Shown here piece by piece: positions 34,326 to 44,482 of a DNA stretch of 64,000 bases. The notes under the pieces were generated by a model. That model worked only from the letters and a program-made list of their open reading frames with translations. It made no database searches and was not told the DNA's origin. The position numbers were made by a program, and so were the translations under genes. The stretch is from the NCBI RefSeq assembly GCF_039403185.1, contig NZ_CP135047.1:372001-436000 (forward strand). The letters are read 5' to 3'. This stretch comes from Buchnera aphidicola (Formosaphis micheliae) (lineage in GTDB: Bacteria > Pseudomonadota > Gammaproteobacteria > Enterobacterales > Enterobacteriaceae). How positions within the stretch are numbered: position 1 is the stretch's first letter; each line of letters opens with the position of its first letter.

Positions 34326-35294
34326 TTAAAATTTTTTATGTACAAAAAATAAATTATTTACTTCACTAAAAATACGTAAATTACTTTTTAAATCTATATT
34401 TTTATGCAATACAGCTTGTATCCAAATATATCCATTATACATACTTATTGCAATCAAAACATAACCAACAATATACCAATTATTCTCTTTATCTAATTCA
34501 ATTAAAGAACCAATTTTAGGTATGATAGTACTTGGATAACAACTTATTAACCAAAACAAAGATTGTTTATTCGCTGATTTAAATTTTATTTTTGCAATGG
34601 ATTCTTGTCCAAAATAACAACCTTTATTAAAATCAATTCCATTTAAATTCTCTAAATTAACAGATAATGGAGAACATTTATTAGTTGTCATTTTACTTAT
34701 TATAGAAAAACCAGATTCAATATCTAATGATAACCATTGATCACTTGTGCTTATTTGAGAAAAACAATTTATTATTTTAGATAACATTAAATTATTTTTT
34801 TTAATAATTAACATAAAACGTTCTAATGGAGAATTAAACCATAATAAAATAGCACTTTTATGACATATAACAGAATTGTCTTTATCTGGTAATTTTAAAA
34901 AAAAATTTTTTAAAATTTGTCTACTTCCATTGCCTACTATACCAAATAATAATACATCATTATCTTTACGTATTATTACTTCGGAAAAAATAGAATATTT
35001 TTTTAATTCAAAAATTTGTATTAAAGAGACATCAGTACGTTCTATATACATATAACTATTTCTACAATAAAATAAATGAAAAGTGCTCCATATTTTACCA
35101 TTAATATTACAATGAGCACAAAAAATATGTTTATTATAAGGTAATAAATCTAAGTTAATCGTAATTTGACCTTGCAAATATTTTTTATTATCCACACCAT
35201 CAATTCGAATGCAAGACCAATCATTTAATTGAATAAAACTTAAAGGAACTTTATTAGAAGGATAAATTAAATTACAAAAATTAATTCTTTGCAT
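34326..35294 (-). CDS. ygfZ: tRNA-modifying protein YgfZ
   Basis: Folate-binding protein of the GcvT-like family that supports Fe-S enzymes, notably MiaB, which is also in this window. It has 322 residues (E. coli 326). The signature NKGCYFGQES with its redox-active Cys is followed by AKIKFKSANKQ. The N-terminal half is poorly conserved in sequence but keeps YLQGQITINL. AT-driven lysine and isoleucine enrichment is strong. Confidence 0.92.
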   Translation of the reverse strand: MQRINFCNLIYPSNKVPLSFIQLNDWSCIRIDGVDNKKYLQGQITINLDLLPYNKHIFCAHCNINGKIWSTFHLFYCRNSYMYIERTDVSLIQIFELKKYSIFSEVIIRKDNDVLLFGIVGNGSRQILKNFFLKLPDKDNSVICHKSAILLWFNSPLERFMLIIKKNNLMLSKIINCFSQISTSDQWLSLDIESGFSIISKMTTNKCSPLSVNLENLNGIDFNKGCYFGQESIAKIKFKSANKQSLFWLISCYPSTIIPKIGSLIELDKENNWYIVGYVLIAISMYNGYIWIQAVLHKNIDLKSNLRIFSEVNNLFFVHKKF

Positions 35295-35600
35295 AATAAT
35301 AATTTCCTATAATATTAAGAATTATATGTATATGTAATATACATATAATATCAAAAAAAAATTTATAAAAATATAATATTATACTTTTTTATATCACGAT
35401 TCAATTAAATAAATTAATACCAATATAAATTGTATCATTATATTTTATATCTTCAGAACAATTATAATAATTAAACAATACATTGAAAACAAATTACACT
35501 TTATTAAATGATTATTACAATACTATTTCTATCGTTAGTATATATACTATAATAACGTCATAAATAAAATTTCTCTATAAATTAGGTTTAATAAAATAAT
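35295..35600. other. Divergent spacer ygfZ / prfB
   Basis: 306 bases holding the start signals for both directions. No clear promoter pair, ORF or RNA is seen. Confidence 0.4.
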
Positions 35601-36698
35601 ATGTTAGAAATTAACACTATTCACAATACAATAAAACAATTAATACACAGAAAAAAAATGTTATTAATAATGCATCAATACGATAAAAAAAAAGAACGTC
35701 TATTCAATATAGAAATAGAATTAGAAAAACCATTTATATGGAATAATGTTTCATTGACAAAAAAAATTACACAAGAACATACATATTTAATTCAATTAAT
35801 TAACTCTATTAATAATATAGATGAAAATATTGAAAAAATTATACATATATTAAAAAATTATGAATCGCAATTTAATAAAAATATTATAAATGAAATCAAT
35901 CAAAAAATAGAAATTACAACAATAGAAATAGAAAAACTAGAATTTTTACATATGTTTTCTAAAACACATGATACACTTAACTGTTATATTGATTTACAAT
36001 CTGGTTCTGGAGGAATAGACGCTCAAGATTGGACAAAAATGTTATTAAAAATGTATTTAAAATGGAGTGAAAAAAAAGGATTTAAAACAAAAATAATTGA
36101 AGAATCAGCAGGAGACATAGCTGGTATTAAATCTGCTACTATACAAGTCAATGGAGATTACGCTTTTGGATGGTTAAGAACAGAAAACGGTATTCATAGA
36201 TTGGTGAGAAAAAGCCCATTTAATGCTAATAATAGACGACATACATCTTTTTGTTCAGTTTTTATATACCCAGAATTAGATGATAAAATTAATATTCATA
36301 TTAATTCTTCAGATTTACGTATTGATGTTTACCGTGCATCAGGAGCAGGGGGACAACATGTCAATAGAACAGAATCTGCTGTACGAATTACCCATTTACC
36401 AACTAATACTGTAACTCAATCACAAAATCATAGATCTCAACATAAAAATAAAGAACAAGCAATGAAACAAATGTACGCTAAATTACATCAATTAGAAATA
36501 CAAAAAAAACAAATTAAAAAAAAAGAACTAGATGCTACAAAATCCAATATAAGTTGGGGAAATCAAATTCGTTCTTATATACTGGATGATTCTCGAATAA
36601 AAGACATACGTACTGGAATAGAAACTCATAATGTCCAATCTGTACTTAATGGTCATTTGGATCAATTTATAATCAACAATTTAAAATTAGGATTTTAA
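35601..36698 (+). CDS. prfB: Peptide chain release factor 2, without programmed frameshift
   Basis: RF2 terminates at UGA and UAA. It has 365 residues, the same as E. coli. SPF in [12 protein letters not shown] is the stop-recognition tripeptide, and GAGGQHVN near 246-253 is the peptidyl hydrolysis loop. In E. coli the frame is broken at codon 26 by an in-frame UGA needing an autoregulatory +1 shift; here [11 protein letters not shown] replaces that site and the frame runs straight through. It contains an in-frame A9 at the same place. It leads a tight prfB-lysS-lysA operon (gaps of 6 and 4 bases). Confidence 0.97.
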   Translation: MLEINTIHNTIKQLIHRKKMLLIMHQYDKKKERLFNIEIELEKPFIWNNVSLTKKITQEHTYLIQLINSINNIDENIEKIIHILKNYESQFNKNIINEINQKIEITTIEIEKLEFLHMFSKTHDTLNCYIDLQSGSGGIDAQDWTKMLLKMYLKWSEKKGFKTKIIEESAGDIAGIKSATIQVNGDYAFGWLRTENGIHRLVRKSPFNANNRRHTSFCSVFIYPELDDKINIHINSSDLRIDVYRASGAGGQHVNRTESAVRITHLPTNTVTQSQNHRSQHKNKEQAMKQMYAKLHQLEIQKKQIKKKELDATKSNISWGNQIRSYILDDSRIKDIRTGIETHNVQSVLNGHLDQFIINNLKLGF

Positions 36699-36704
36699 AA
36701 AAAT

Positions 36705-38216
36705 ATGTGTCATGATACTAAAAAAAATAAAGAAAAAAAAAACCAACTAAATACAGAAAAAGATATAAGAACAAGAAAGTTAATTTACATGCAAAAAAAA
36801 GGTTTTAATTTTCCTAACGATTTTAAACCAAACGTAACTATTAATCAAATTCATGTTCAATATCGTAATGAAAACAACCTAAACTTAAAAATAAAAAATG
36901 TTCAAGTAAAAATAGCAGGTCGTATGACTCAAAAAAGAATAATGGGAAAAAGTTCTTTTTTTTTATTACAAGACGCTGATGGAAAAATACAAATTTACGT
37001 CACAGAAAAAAAATTACCCATTAATTTTTATTCAAATCAATTTAAACAATGGAATTTAGGAGATATTATTGGAGTAATAGGTAATATCTTTAGAACAAAA
37101 ACTAATGAATTAACTATCTATGCTACTAAATTACAACTACTAACAAAAACATTACGCCCATTACCAAATAAATTTAACGGATTATCTGATTCAGAAATTA
37201 AATATAGACAACGCTATTTAGATTTAATTAGTAATAAAACATCACAAAAAATATTTAAAAAACGTTCAATTATATTAAATACTATTCGTAACTTTATGTT
37301 AGAAAAAAATTTTTTAGAAGTTGAAACGCCAATGATGCATCATCTTCCTGGAGGAGCTACTGCACGTCCTTTCATAACATATCATAATTCATTAAATATT
37401 AATTTATATCTCAGAATAGCACCAGAATTATATTTAAAAAAATTAATTATTGGAGGTTTTAATAAAATATTTGAAATTAATAGAAATTTTAGAAATGAAG
37501 GGTTATCAACACGTCATAATCCAGAATTTACTATGTTAGAATTATATGAAACATATGCTAATTATGAAGATATGATGCAATTTATAGAAAATCTTTTAAA
37601 AAATATTACACAAAAAATATACAATAATAATACGATACAATATAAAGAATATACCCTTGATTTTTCTAAAAAATTTAGACGTATTACCATGCATCAAGCA
37701 ATATTACTCTTTAATAAAGATATAAAATTATCTGATTTAGAAAATAAAAATAAATTAAAGAAAATTTTAACAACATTAAAAATAAATATTAATGAAAATT
37801 GGACAATAGGACATTACATTATACAAATATTTGAAAAAACTGTAGAAAAAAAATTAATAGAACCCACTTTCATTACACATTACCCAATAGATGTATCTCC
37901 ATTAGCTAAAAGAAACAAAGATAATACTAATATCGCTGACCGTTTTGAATTATTTATAGCAGGATATGAAATTGGTAACGGATTTTCTGAGTTAAATGAT
38001 TCTATAGATCAAAAAGAAAGATTTAATGAACAAAGACTAATAAAAAAACACAACAATAATCATTTTTTTTATGATGAAGATTATATTACAGCATTAGAAT
38101 ATGGATTACCACCTACAGCTGGTTTAGGTATTGGAATTGACCGATTAATTATGTTATTAACAAATCAAAATTGTATTAAAGATGTAATACTATTTCCAAC
38201 ATTACGTCCTCTATAA
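36705..38216 (+). CDS. lysS: Lysyl-tRNA synthetase (class II)
   Basis: Charges tRNA-Lys, in heavy demand in this lysine-rich proteome. It has 503 residues (E. coli 505). The N-terminal OB domain binds the anticodon (VKIAGRMTQKRIMGKSSFF). Class II motifs follow: VETPMMHHLPGGATARPF, then RNEGLSTRHNPEFTMLE, then GLGIGIDRLIML. AGGA sits in the end of prfB, 6 bases upstream, as in E. coli. Confidence 0.98.
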   Translation: MCHDTKKNKEKKNQLNTEKDIRTRKLIYMQKKGFNFPNDFKPNVTINQIHVQYRNENNLNLKIKNVQVKIAGRMTQKRIMGKSSFFLLQDADGKIQIYVTEKKLPINFYSNQFKQWNLGDIIGVIGNIFRTKTNELTIYATKLQLLTKTLRPLPNKFNGLSDSEIKYRQRYLDLISNKTSQKIFKKRSIILNTIRNFMLEKNFLEVETPMMHHLPGGATARPFITYHNSLNINLYLRIAPELYLKKLIIGGFNKIFEINRNFRNEGLSTRHNPEFTMLELYETYANYEDMMQFIENLLKNITQKIYNNNTIQYKEYTLDFSKKFRRITMHQAILLFNKDIKLSDLENKNKLKKILTTLKININENWTIGHYIIQIFEKTVEKKLIEPTFITHYPIDVSPLAKRNKDNTNIADRFELFIAGYEIGNGFSELNDSIDQKERFNEQRLIKKHNNNHFFYDEDYITALEYGLPPTAGLGIGIDRLIMLLTNQNCIKDVILFPTLRPL

Positions 38217-38220
38217 AAAA

Positions 38221-39531
38221 ATGTTCAACAATATTAAATATTTTGTTAAATTAAATGAGATCAAAATGAACATTCCATTAAAAATGAACGAACCGTATAC
38301 AAATATAAAAAATATACTACCATTAATCAAAAAACATTATACACCTATATGGATTTATTATTATGAAATAATAAAAAAAAAAATACAAGAATTAAATAAA
38401 TTTGATGTAATTAGATATGCACAGAAAGCATGTTCAAACATTCATATTTTAAAAACATTACGCAAATATAATGTTAAAATAGACGCTGTTTCCTTAGGTG
38501 AAATTGAGCGTGCTTTACTAGCAGGTTTTACCCCTAATAATCATGAAATTATTTTTACAGGCGATTTATTTGATAGAGAAACCCTATATAAAATTGTTGA
38601 TTTAAACATCACTGTTAACATAGGTTCAATTAACATGTTAGAACAAATAGGAAAAATATCCCCTGGACATTGTATTTGGTTAAGAATTAATCCTAAATTT
38701 GGCCATGGTCACAATAAAAAAACAAATACCGGAGGAGAAAACAGTAAACATGGAATATGGAATCCATCTTTAGCTATAGATACAATAAAAAAATATAAAT
38801 TAAAATTAATAGGAATTCATATGCATATTGGATCAGGGTCTGATTACCATCACCTTAAAAAAGTATGCGATGCTATGGTACATACAGTTTTACAATTAAA
38901 TCAAAATATAAAATCAATATCAGCTGGTGGCGGTCTACCTATTCCATATCACTGTAAAGATAAAAAAATAGATATAGAAAACTATTTTTTATTATGGGAT
39001 AATGCTAGAAAACGTATTTCTAAACATTTAAATCATCCAATAGAATTAGAAATTGAACCAGGACGTTTTTTAATAGCAGAATCAGGTATTTTATTAACTG
39101 AAGTAAGAACAATAAAAAAAATGGGTAAAAATACTTTTGTTCTTATTAATGCTGGATTTAATGATTTAATGAGACCTACTATGTATGGAAGTTATCACAA
39201 AATTTCAGCTTATTCTCATACTGGACATCTTATCAAAACAAAAAAAACAATAAATACTATTGTCGGAGGACCATTATGCGAATCAGGAGATATATTCACG
39301 CAAACTAATACAGGAGATGTTCTAACTAGAAAATTACCTCTATTAAAAATTGGAGATTACTTAATTTTCCATAATACAGGTGCTTATGGTGCTTCTATGT
39401 CCTCAAATTATAATAGTCGTCCTTTAATAGCAGAAATATTATGTAAAAACAATAAATTTTATACCATAAGAAAAAGACAATCAATAATAGATATGTTAAA
39501 ATCAGAAACTGAATGTAATATACCTGAATAG
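38221..39531 (+). CDS. lysA: Diaminopimelate decarboxylase
   Basis: PLP enzyme making lysine from meso-diaminopimelate, the last step of a key nutritional pathway. The PLP lysine lies in RYAQKACSNIHIL near residue 68, followed by GEIERAL, HMHIGSG, SAGGGL, EIEPGRF, and CESGD near the C-terminus. It has 436 residues (E. coli 420); the first 14-20 residues have no match, and in-frame ATGs at codons 15 and 21 are alternative starts. It is 4 bases after lysS, in the prfB-lysS-lysA operon. asd of the same pathway is also in the window. Confidence 0.96.
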   Translation: MFNNIKYFVKLNEIKMNIPLKMNEPYTNIKNILPLIKKHYTPIWIYYYEIIKKKIQELNKFDVIRYAQKACSNIHILKTLRKYNVKIDAVSLGEIERALLAGFTPNNHEIIFTGDLFDRETLYKIVDLNITVNIGSINMLEQIGKISPGHCIWLRINPKFGHGHNKKTNTGGENSKHGIWNPSLAIDTIKKYKLKLIGIHMHIGSGSDYHHLKKVCDAMVHTVLQLNQNIKSISAGGGLPIPYHCKDKKIDIENYFLLWDNARKRISKHLNHPIELEIEPGRFLIAESGILLTEVRTIKKMGKNTFVLINAGFNDLMRPTMYGSYHKISAYSHTGHLIKTKKTINTIVGGPLCESGDIFTQTNTGDVLTRKLPLLKIGDYLIFHNTGAYGASMSSNYNSRPLIAEILCKNNKFYTIRKRQSIIDMLKSETECNIPE

Positions 39532-39618
39532 ATAAAATTAATAACGAAAATAATAGACTTAATATCATATTTTACACATATATTCATTTATTAAACATTT
39601 AATATATATATAAAAAAA

Positions 39619-40457
39619 ATGAATCATATTTATATTAATTTTCCAAAAATAAATCCTATAATGATATCTATAGGTTCTTTTTCCTTATACTGGTATGGAA
39701 TACTTTACCTTATCAGTTTTATATTTATACTTTATTTTAGTAAAAAAAAAATAAAAAAACTGAAAAAAAAATAGAAAATATACTATACTGTTCTTTTTTT
39801 GCTATGTTATTAGGTGGTAAAATAGGATATATAATATTCTATCATCCATATTATTATTTACATCATATTTTCAATATATTTAAAATATGGAACATTGGAA
39901 TGTCTTTCCATGGTGGACTCATTGGAGTAATAATTACTATATTTATTTTTGCAAAAAAGAATAAAAACAATTTCTTTAAAATTACTGATTCTATTGTTCC
40001 ATTTGTACCCTTCGGACTAGGAGCTGGTAGAATTGGAAATTTTATTAATGGTGAATTATGGGGTAAAGTATCACTAAACGCACCCGTCTCTGTTTTTTTT
40101 CCAAAATCATATGAAGAAGACTTAAATATTTCTATAATACATCCAGAATTTAAACCTATAATGAATCAGTTTGGAACATTACCGAGACACCCTTCTCAAT
40201 TATATGAATGTTTTTTAGAAGGAATCGTTCTTTTTGTTATATTACATATATTATCAAAACGTACTTATAAAAATGGTACCTTATCATCAATATTTCTAAT
40301 TTTTTATGGAATATTTCGTATTATCGGTGAACTTTATCGTCAACCAGATCCTCAAATTGGTTTATATTTAGATATATTTAGTATAGGTCAAATATTATCA
40401 TTTCCAATGATTATAATAGGAATAATAATAATAATTAAAAATTATGTTAAAAAATAA
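39619..40457 (+). CDS. lgt: Prolipoprotein diacylglyceryl transferase, N-terminus in another frame
   Basis: Inner-membrane enzyme that transfers diacylglycerol to the lipobox Cys of prolipoproteins. The uninterrupted frame from 39804 lacks the first 60 residues. ATG 39619 opens the missing part (the MNHIYINFP segment, then a membrane segment with LYWYGILYLISFIF). It runs into three A-runs: A10 39742-39751, A7 39753-39759 and A9 39763-39771. One additional A at any of them joins TEKKIENILY and the rest, matching E. coli throughout. The signature GLGAGRIGNFINGELWG and MSFHGGLIG are intact, as are the predicted membrane helices. Unslipped, translation stops at TAG 39772. Expression likely needs slippage; no ribosome site is obvious. 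Confidence 0.9.
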
Positions 40458-40480
40458 AAAATTTCATAGCTAGGTAAAAC

Positions 40481-41275
40481 ATGAAAGAATATTTAAACTT
40501 AGTAAAAAAAATTATAAAAGATGGAAAAAATAAACAAGATAGAACTGGTACTGGTACTTTATCTATTTTTGGATACCATATTAAATTTAATTTACAACAT
40601 GGTTTCCCTTTAGTAACAACAAAAGAATGTCACATACCATCTATTATATATGAATTATTGTGGTTCCTTAAAGGTGAAACTAATATTCAATATCTAAATC
40701 AAAAAAAAATATCTATATGGAACAAATGGGCTAACGAAAAAGGAGATCTTGGTCCTATTTATGGCAAACAATGGAGAAAATGGAAAACATCCAAAAATAC
40801 ATACATAGATCAAATTCAAAATGCTTTATATATGATAAAAAACGAACCTAACTCACGTCGAATTATAGTTTCTTCTTGGAATGTTAGTGATATACCAAAA
40901 ATGGCACTACCTCCATGTCATATATTATTTCAATTCTATGTTATAGATAATACCTTAAGTTGTCAAATATATCAAAGATCGTGTGATGTATTTTTAGGAC
41001 TACCATTTAATCTAGCGAGCTATGCAATGTTAATACATATGTTCGCACAACAGTGCAATTTATCTGTTGGTGATTTATTATGGACAGGAGGAGACGTTCA
41101 TTTATACAATAACCATTTAACACAAGCTAAATATCAAATTTTAAGAACTCCTAAAAAAAAACCAACATTAATTATTAAAAACAAACCTAATTCATTATTT
41201 GAATATCATATTAATAATTTTTGTTTTATAGGATACAAACCATTTCCACGAATTAAAGCTGATATTTCCATTTAA
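40481..41275 (+). CDS. thyA: Thymidylate synthase
   Basis: Methylates dUMP to dTMP with methylene-THF. It has 264 residues, as in E. coli. The nucleophile Cys146 is in [12 protein letters not shown]; the folate and dUMP motifs [26 protein letters not shown] and GDVHLYNNH are present. It lies 23 bases after lgt, the conserved lgt-thyA pair. Confidence 0.98.
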   Translation: MKEYLNLVKKIIKDGKNKQDRTGTGTLSIFGYHIKFNLQHGFPLVTTKECHIPSIIYELLWFLKGETNIQYLNQKKISIWNKWANEKGDLGPIYGKQWRKWKTSKNTYIDQIQNALYMIKNEPNSRRIIVSSWNVSDIPKMALPPCHILFQFYVIDNTLSCQIYQRSCDVFLGLPFNLASYAMLIHMFAQQCNLSVGDLLWTGGDVHLYNNHLTQAKYQILRTPKKKPTLIIKNKPNSLFEYHINNFCFIGYKPFPRIKADISI

Positions 41276-41416
41276 ATAAAATTATATATTTATAAAAATA
41301 TAAATAAATTAAATTACATACTAAAAAAATACTCTAACGTAATCAAATTTACTATTTACAACACATTTTTTTATTCATGACATAGCACGGATCGTTATTA
41401 TTATTTAATATACTGG

Positions 41417-42775
41417 ATGACAAAATCAATTCTTACAATAAGTAAAAAAAAAATGAAAAAAAAAGTATATATTAAAACTTGGGGTTGTCAAATGAATAAT
41501 TATGATTCATCAATTATTTCCAGAATATTAAAAAAAGAAAATAATTATGATATCATTGATACATCTGAAACAGCTGATATTCTAATTTTAAACACATGTT
41601 CAATCAGAGAAAAAGCACAAGAAAAAGTATTTCATCAATTAGGTAGATGGAAAAATTTAAAATATAAAAATCCAAATTTAATCATTGCAGTAGGAGGTTG
41701 TGTAGCTACACAAGAAGGTGAAAAAATAAAAGAACGCGCAAAATATGTTGATATAATATTCGGCACTCAAACACTTCATCGTTTATCAAATATGATAAAA
41801 AACGTACATAAATCAAAAAATACTGTAATAGATATTACTTTTCCTAAAATAGAAAAATTTGATTATATTTTAAAACCTGACGTTTCACAAGTATCTGCTT
41901 TCGTCACTATAATGGAGGGTTGTAATAAATATTGTTCTTTTTGTATAGTTCCTTATACACGTGGTAGAGAAATTAGCAGGCCTTATAATGATATTTTACA
42001 TGAAATATATCAATTATCAAAAACAGGAGTCAAAGAAATCAATTTGTTAGGACAAAATGTCAATGCATATAAAATATTTAACAAGAATGGAACAATTTAT
42101 AAATTTTCAGAATTATTAAGAGATGTAGCAAAAATAGAAACAATCAAAAGAATTCGTTTTACTACTAGCAATCCAATTGAATTTACAGATGATATTATTG
42201 AAGTATATAAAGATACTCCAAAACTGGTAAACTATCTCCATCTACCAGTGCAAAGCGGATCAGATAGAATTCTTAAATTAATGAAAAGATCTCATACTAT
42301 TTCAGAATATAAAAAAATTATAAAAAAAATATTAAAGATACGTCCTAACATTCATATAAGTTCTGATTTTATTGTAGGATTTCCTGGTGAAACATCACAT
42401 GATTTCCAAAAAACTTTATCATTAGTTCGAGAAATTAAATTTGATACAAGTTATAGTTTTTTATATTCTCCTAGACCTGGAACACCAGCGTCAAAATTAT
42501 TAGATAATATTCAAGAACATGAAAAAAAACAAAGACTTTATACCCTTCAAAAATTAATTAATCAACAAACTGAATATTGGAATAAAAAGATATTACATAG
42601 TACTCAATCTGTATTAGTTGAAGGAATTTCAAAAAAAAATATTATGAAACTGTCTGGAAGAACAGACACTAACAAAATAGTTCATTTTACAGGATCTCCA
42701 AAAATGATTGGAACATTGGTGAATTTAAAAATCACTCATTACTATCAAAATTCTTTAAAAGGAGAATTAATTTAA
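41417..42775 (+). CDS. miaB: tRNA-2-methylthio-N6-dimethylallyladenosine synthase MiaB
   Basis: Radical SAM enzyme that adds the methylthio group at A37 of tRNAs reading UNN. The N-terminal cluster cysteines are in [15 protein letters not shown] and GGCVATQEG. The radical SAM motif is CNKYCSFC, with [11 protein letters not shown] after it, and a TRAM domain forms the C-terminus. The frame opens at 41417, but E. coli alignment favours the ATG at 41453 ([15 protein letters not shown]), giving 440 residues (E. coli 474). That ATG closes an A10 run and is followed by an A9 run. Without it, ribosomes from 41417 must read both tracts in phase. Confidence 0.95.
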   Translation: MTKSILTISKKKMKKKVYIKTWGCQMNNYDSSIISRILKKENNYDIIDTSETADILILNTCSIREKAQEKVFHQLGRWKNLKYKNPNLIIAVGGCVATQEGEKIKERAKYVDIIFGTQTLHRLSNMIKNVHKSKNTVIDITFPKIEKFDYILKPDVSQVSAFVTIMEGCNKYCSFCIVPYTRGREISRPYNDILHEIYQLSKTGVKEINLLGQNVNAYKIFNKNGTIYKFSELLRDVAKIETIKRIRFTTSNPIEFTDDIIEVYKDTPKLVNYLHLPVQSGSDRILKLMKRSHTISEYKKIIKKILKIRPNIHISSDFIVGFPGETSHDFQKTLSLVREIKFDTSYSFLYSPRPGTPASKLLDNIQEHEKKQRLYTLQKLINQQTEYWNKKILHSTQSVLVEGISKKNIMKLSGRTDTNKIVHFTGSPKMIGTLVNLKITHYYQNSLKGELI

Positions 42776-42835
42776 CATTAAAAAAATTCTATTCATAAAT
42801 TATAATTATAATGTATATTAAAAAATTTATCACCT

Positions 42836-43294
42836 ATGAAACGAATAATTATCGATATACAAAAAACATGTATCAATTCTTTTTATACACCTAAAAAAAA
42901 AGATTTTAAAAAATGGTTAAAAGAAATTCTAAAATTTTATCAATCAACTTACGAAATTACTATAAGAATAGTGGGTAAAAAAGAAATGATCAATATAAAC
43001 GAAAAATATAGAAATCAAAAAAAACCTACAAATATTTTATCTTTTTCATATGATAACAACAGTCAAAAAAAATTAAAATTTTTAGGAGATTTAATAGTTT
43101 GCAGTCAAATATTATCGGAAGAAGCTAAGCAACAAAAAAAAAACATAAAGTCCCATTGGGCCCATATAATTATTCATGGCACATTACATTTATTACAATA
43201 TAAACATACAACAAAAACACAACAAAGAAAAATGGAATCGTTAGAAAGTAACATTATGTTATCTTTAGGATATAATAATCCATATCAATTTTAA
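42836..43294 (+). CDS. ybeY: Endoribonuclease YbeY
   Basis: Metal-dependent RNase for 16S rRNA 3' maturation and ribosome quality control. It has 152 residues (E. coli 155). The zinc motif is HGTLHLLQYKH: three His are kept, but the usual GYDH reads QYKH. KPTNILSFSY and FLGDLIVC are conserved. In E. coli ybeZ lies between miaB and ybeY; here only a 60-base gap remains. corC follows. Confidence 0.95.
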   Translation: MKRIIIDIQKTCINSFYTPKKKDFKKWLKEILKFYQSTYEITIRIVGKKEMININEKYRNQKKPTNILSFSYDNNSQKKLKFLGDLIVCSQILSEEAKQQKKNIKSHWAHIIIHGTLHLLQYKHTTKTQQRKMESLESNIMLSLGYNNPYQF

Positions 43295-43380
43295 TATATT
43301 AATACTTATTATCCATATACACTAATTATTATATTTTTAACACAAAAAAATATTAAACATAAAATATATATTAATATCAT

Positions 43381-44235
43381 ATGAACAATAAAAAACAAAA
43401 AAATAAAGAAAATAAAAAAAGTTTTTTCTCTATTTTATTAAATCAAATATTTCATGATGAACCTAAAAATGAAGAAGAATTGTTAAAATTAATACACGAT
43501 TCAAAAGAAAATACTCTGATAGATCAAAATACTGGTAATATGTTAGAAGGTATAATAAACATTACTAAACAACGTATACGAGACATTATGATTCCACGTT
43601 CACAAATGATCGTATTAAAACCACATTATACAATTGATAAATGTTTACATATCATAATTAAGTCAGAACATTCTAGATTTCCTGTAATAAGCAAAGATAA
43701 TAATTATATTAAAGGAATCTTAATAGCTAAAGATTTATTACTATTCATAAAAAATAAACAAAAAAAATTCTATATAAAAAATATTTTACGACCAGCTATT
43801 ATTGTACCGGAAAGCAAGTATGTTAATAACATGCTACAAGAATTTTGTTTGAACCAATTTCATATGGCAATTGTCATAGATGAATTTGGCACTGTTTCTG
43901 GATTAATTACTATAGAAGATATTTTAGAATTAATAGTTGTAAAAATAAATAATACTTATTATCAAAAAAAAAAAATAAATATTAAAAAACTCAATACACG
44001 AACTTTTACCATCCAAGCTATTACAAAAATTGAAGAATTTAATAAAATTTTTAATACTAATTTTAATAAGAAAGAAGTTAATACAATTGGAGATTTAGTA
44101 ATTAAAACATGCGGATATCTTCCTAAAATAGGAGATACCATAAATATTAATGGGTATTTATTTACAATACAACTAGCTAATAATAAACAATTAATACGAT
44201 TACATGTTAGCTTACCAACAAATAGTATTAATTAA
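43381..44235 (+). CDS. corC: CBS-domain protein CorC/YbeX
   Basis: Linked to magnesium/cobalt efflux and to ribosome metabolism through the ybeZ-ybeY-ybeX operon. It has 284 residues (E. coli 292). Two CBS repeats are seen (TKQRIRDIMIPRSQM near 61 and IIVPESKYVNNMLQEF near 140), followed by IDEFGTVSGLITIEDILE and a CorC_HlyC C-terminal domain with the GDLVIKTCGYLPKIGD segment. It carries an in-frame A12 run at 43964-43975, the longest in the window. The Apolar lipoprotein acyltransferase lnt, next gene in E. coli, is absent. Confidence 0.94.
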   Translation: MNNKKQKNKENKKSFFSILLNQIFHDEPKNEEELLKLIHDSKENTLIDQNTGNMLEGIINITKQRIRDIMIPRSQMIVLKPHYTIDKCLHIIIKSEHSRFPVISKDNNYIKGILIAKDLLLFIKNKQKKFYIKNILRPAIIVPESKYVNNMLQEFCLNQFHMAIVIDEFGTVSGLITIEDILELIVVKINNTYYQKKKINIKKLNTRTFTIQAITKIEEFNKIFNTNFNKKEVNTIGDLVIKTCGYLPKIGDTININGYLFTIQLANNKQLIRLHVSLPTNSIN

Positions 44236-44482
44236 ATTATATATACAGTAATTGATAAATATATATAAAATATATATAGTAATATATTATAAATTATTTA
44301 AAATTATATATATATATGAAAACATATATATAATAAAATACAGTGATTCCAAATAATAAATAAATTATTTATATATTAATTACATATTATATATATTATA
44401 TAACTTTACATATATACAGAAAATATTTTAATTATACACACCAATAATAACATGCTTATTTTTTTATATTAATTATAATCAT

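Noticed and set aside
44236-44482. TATATA-rich tandem stretches as a designed repeat or CRISPR-like array
   Set aside because: Irregular AT alternation without a fixed unit or spacers, expected from base composition.
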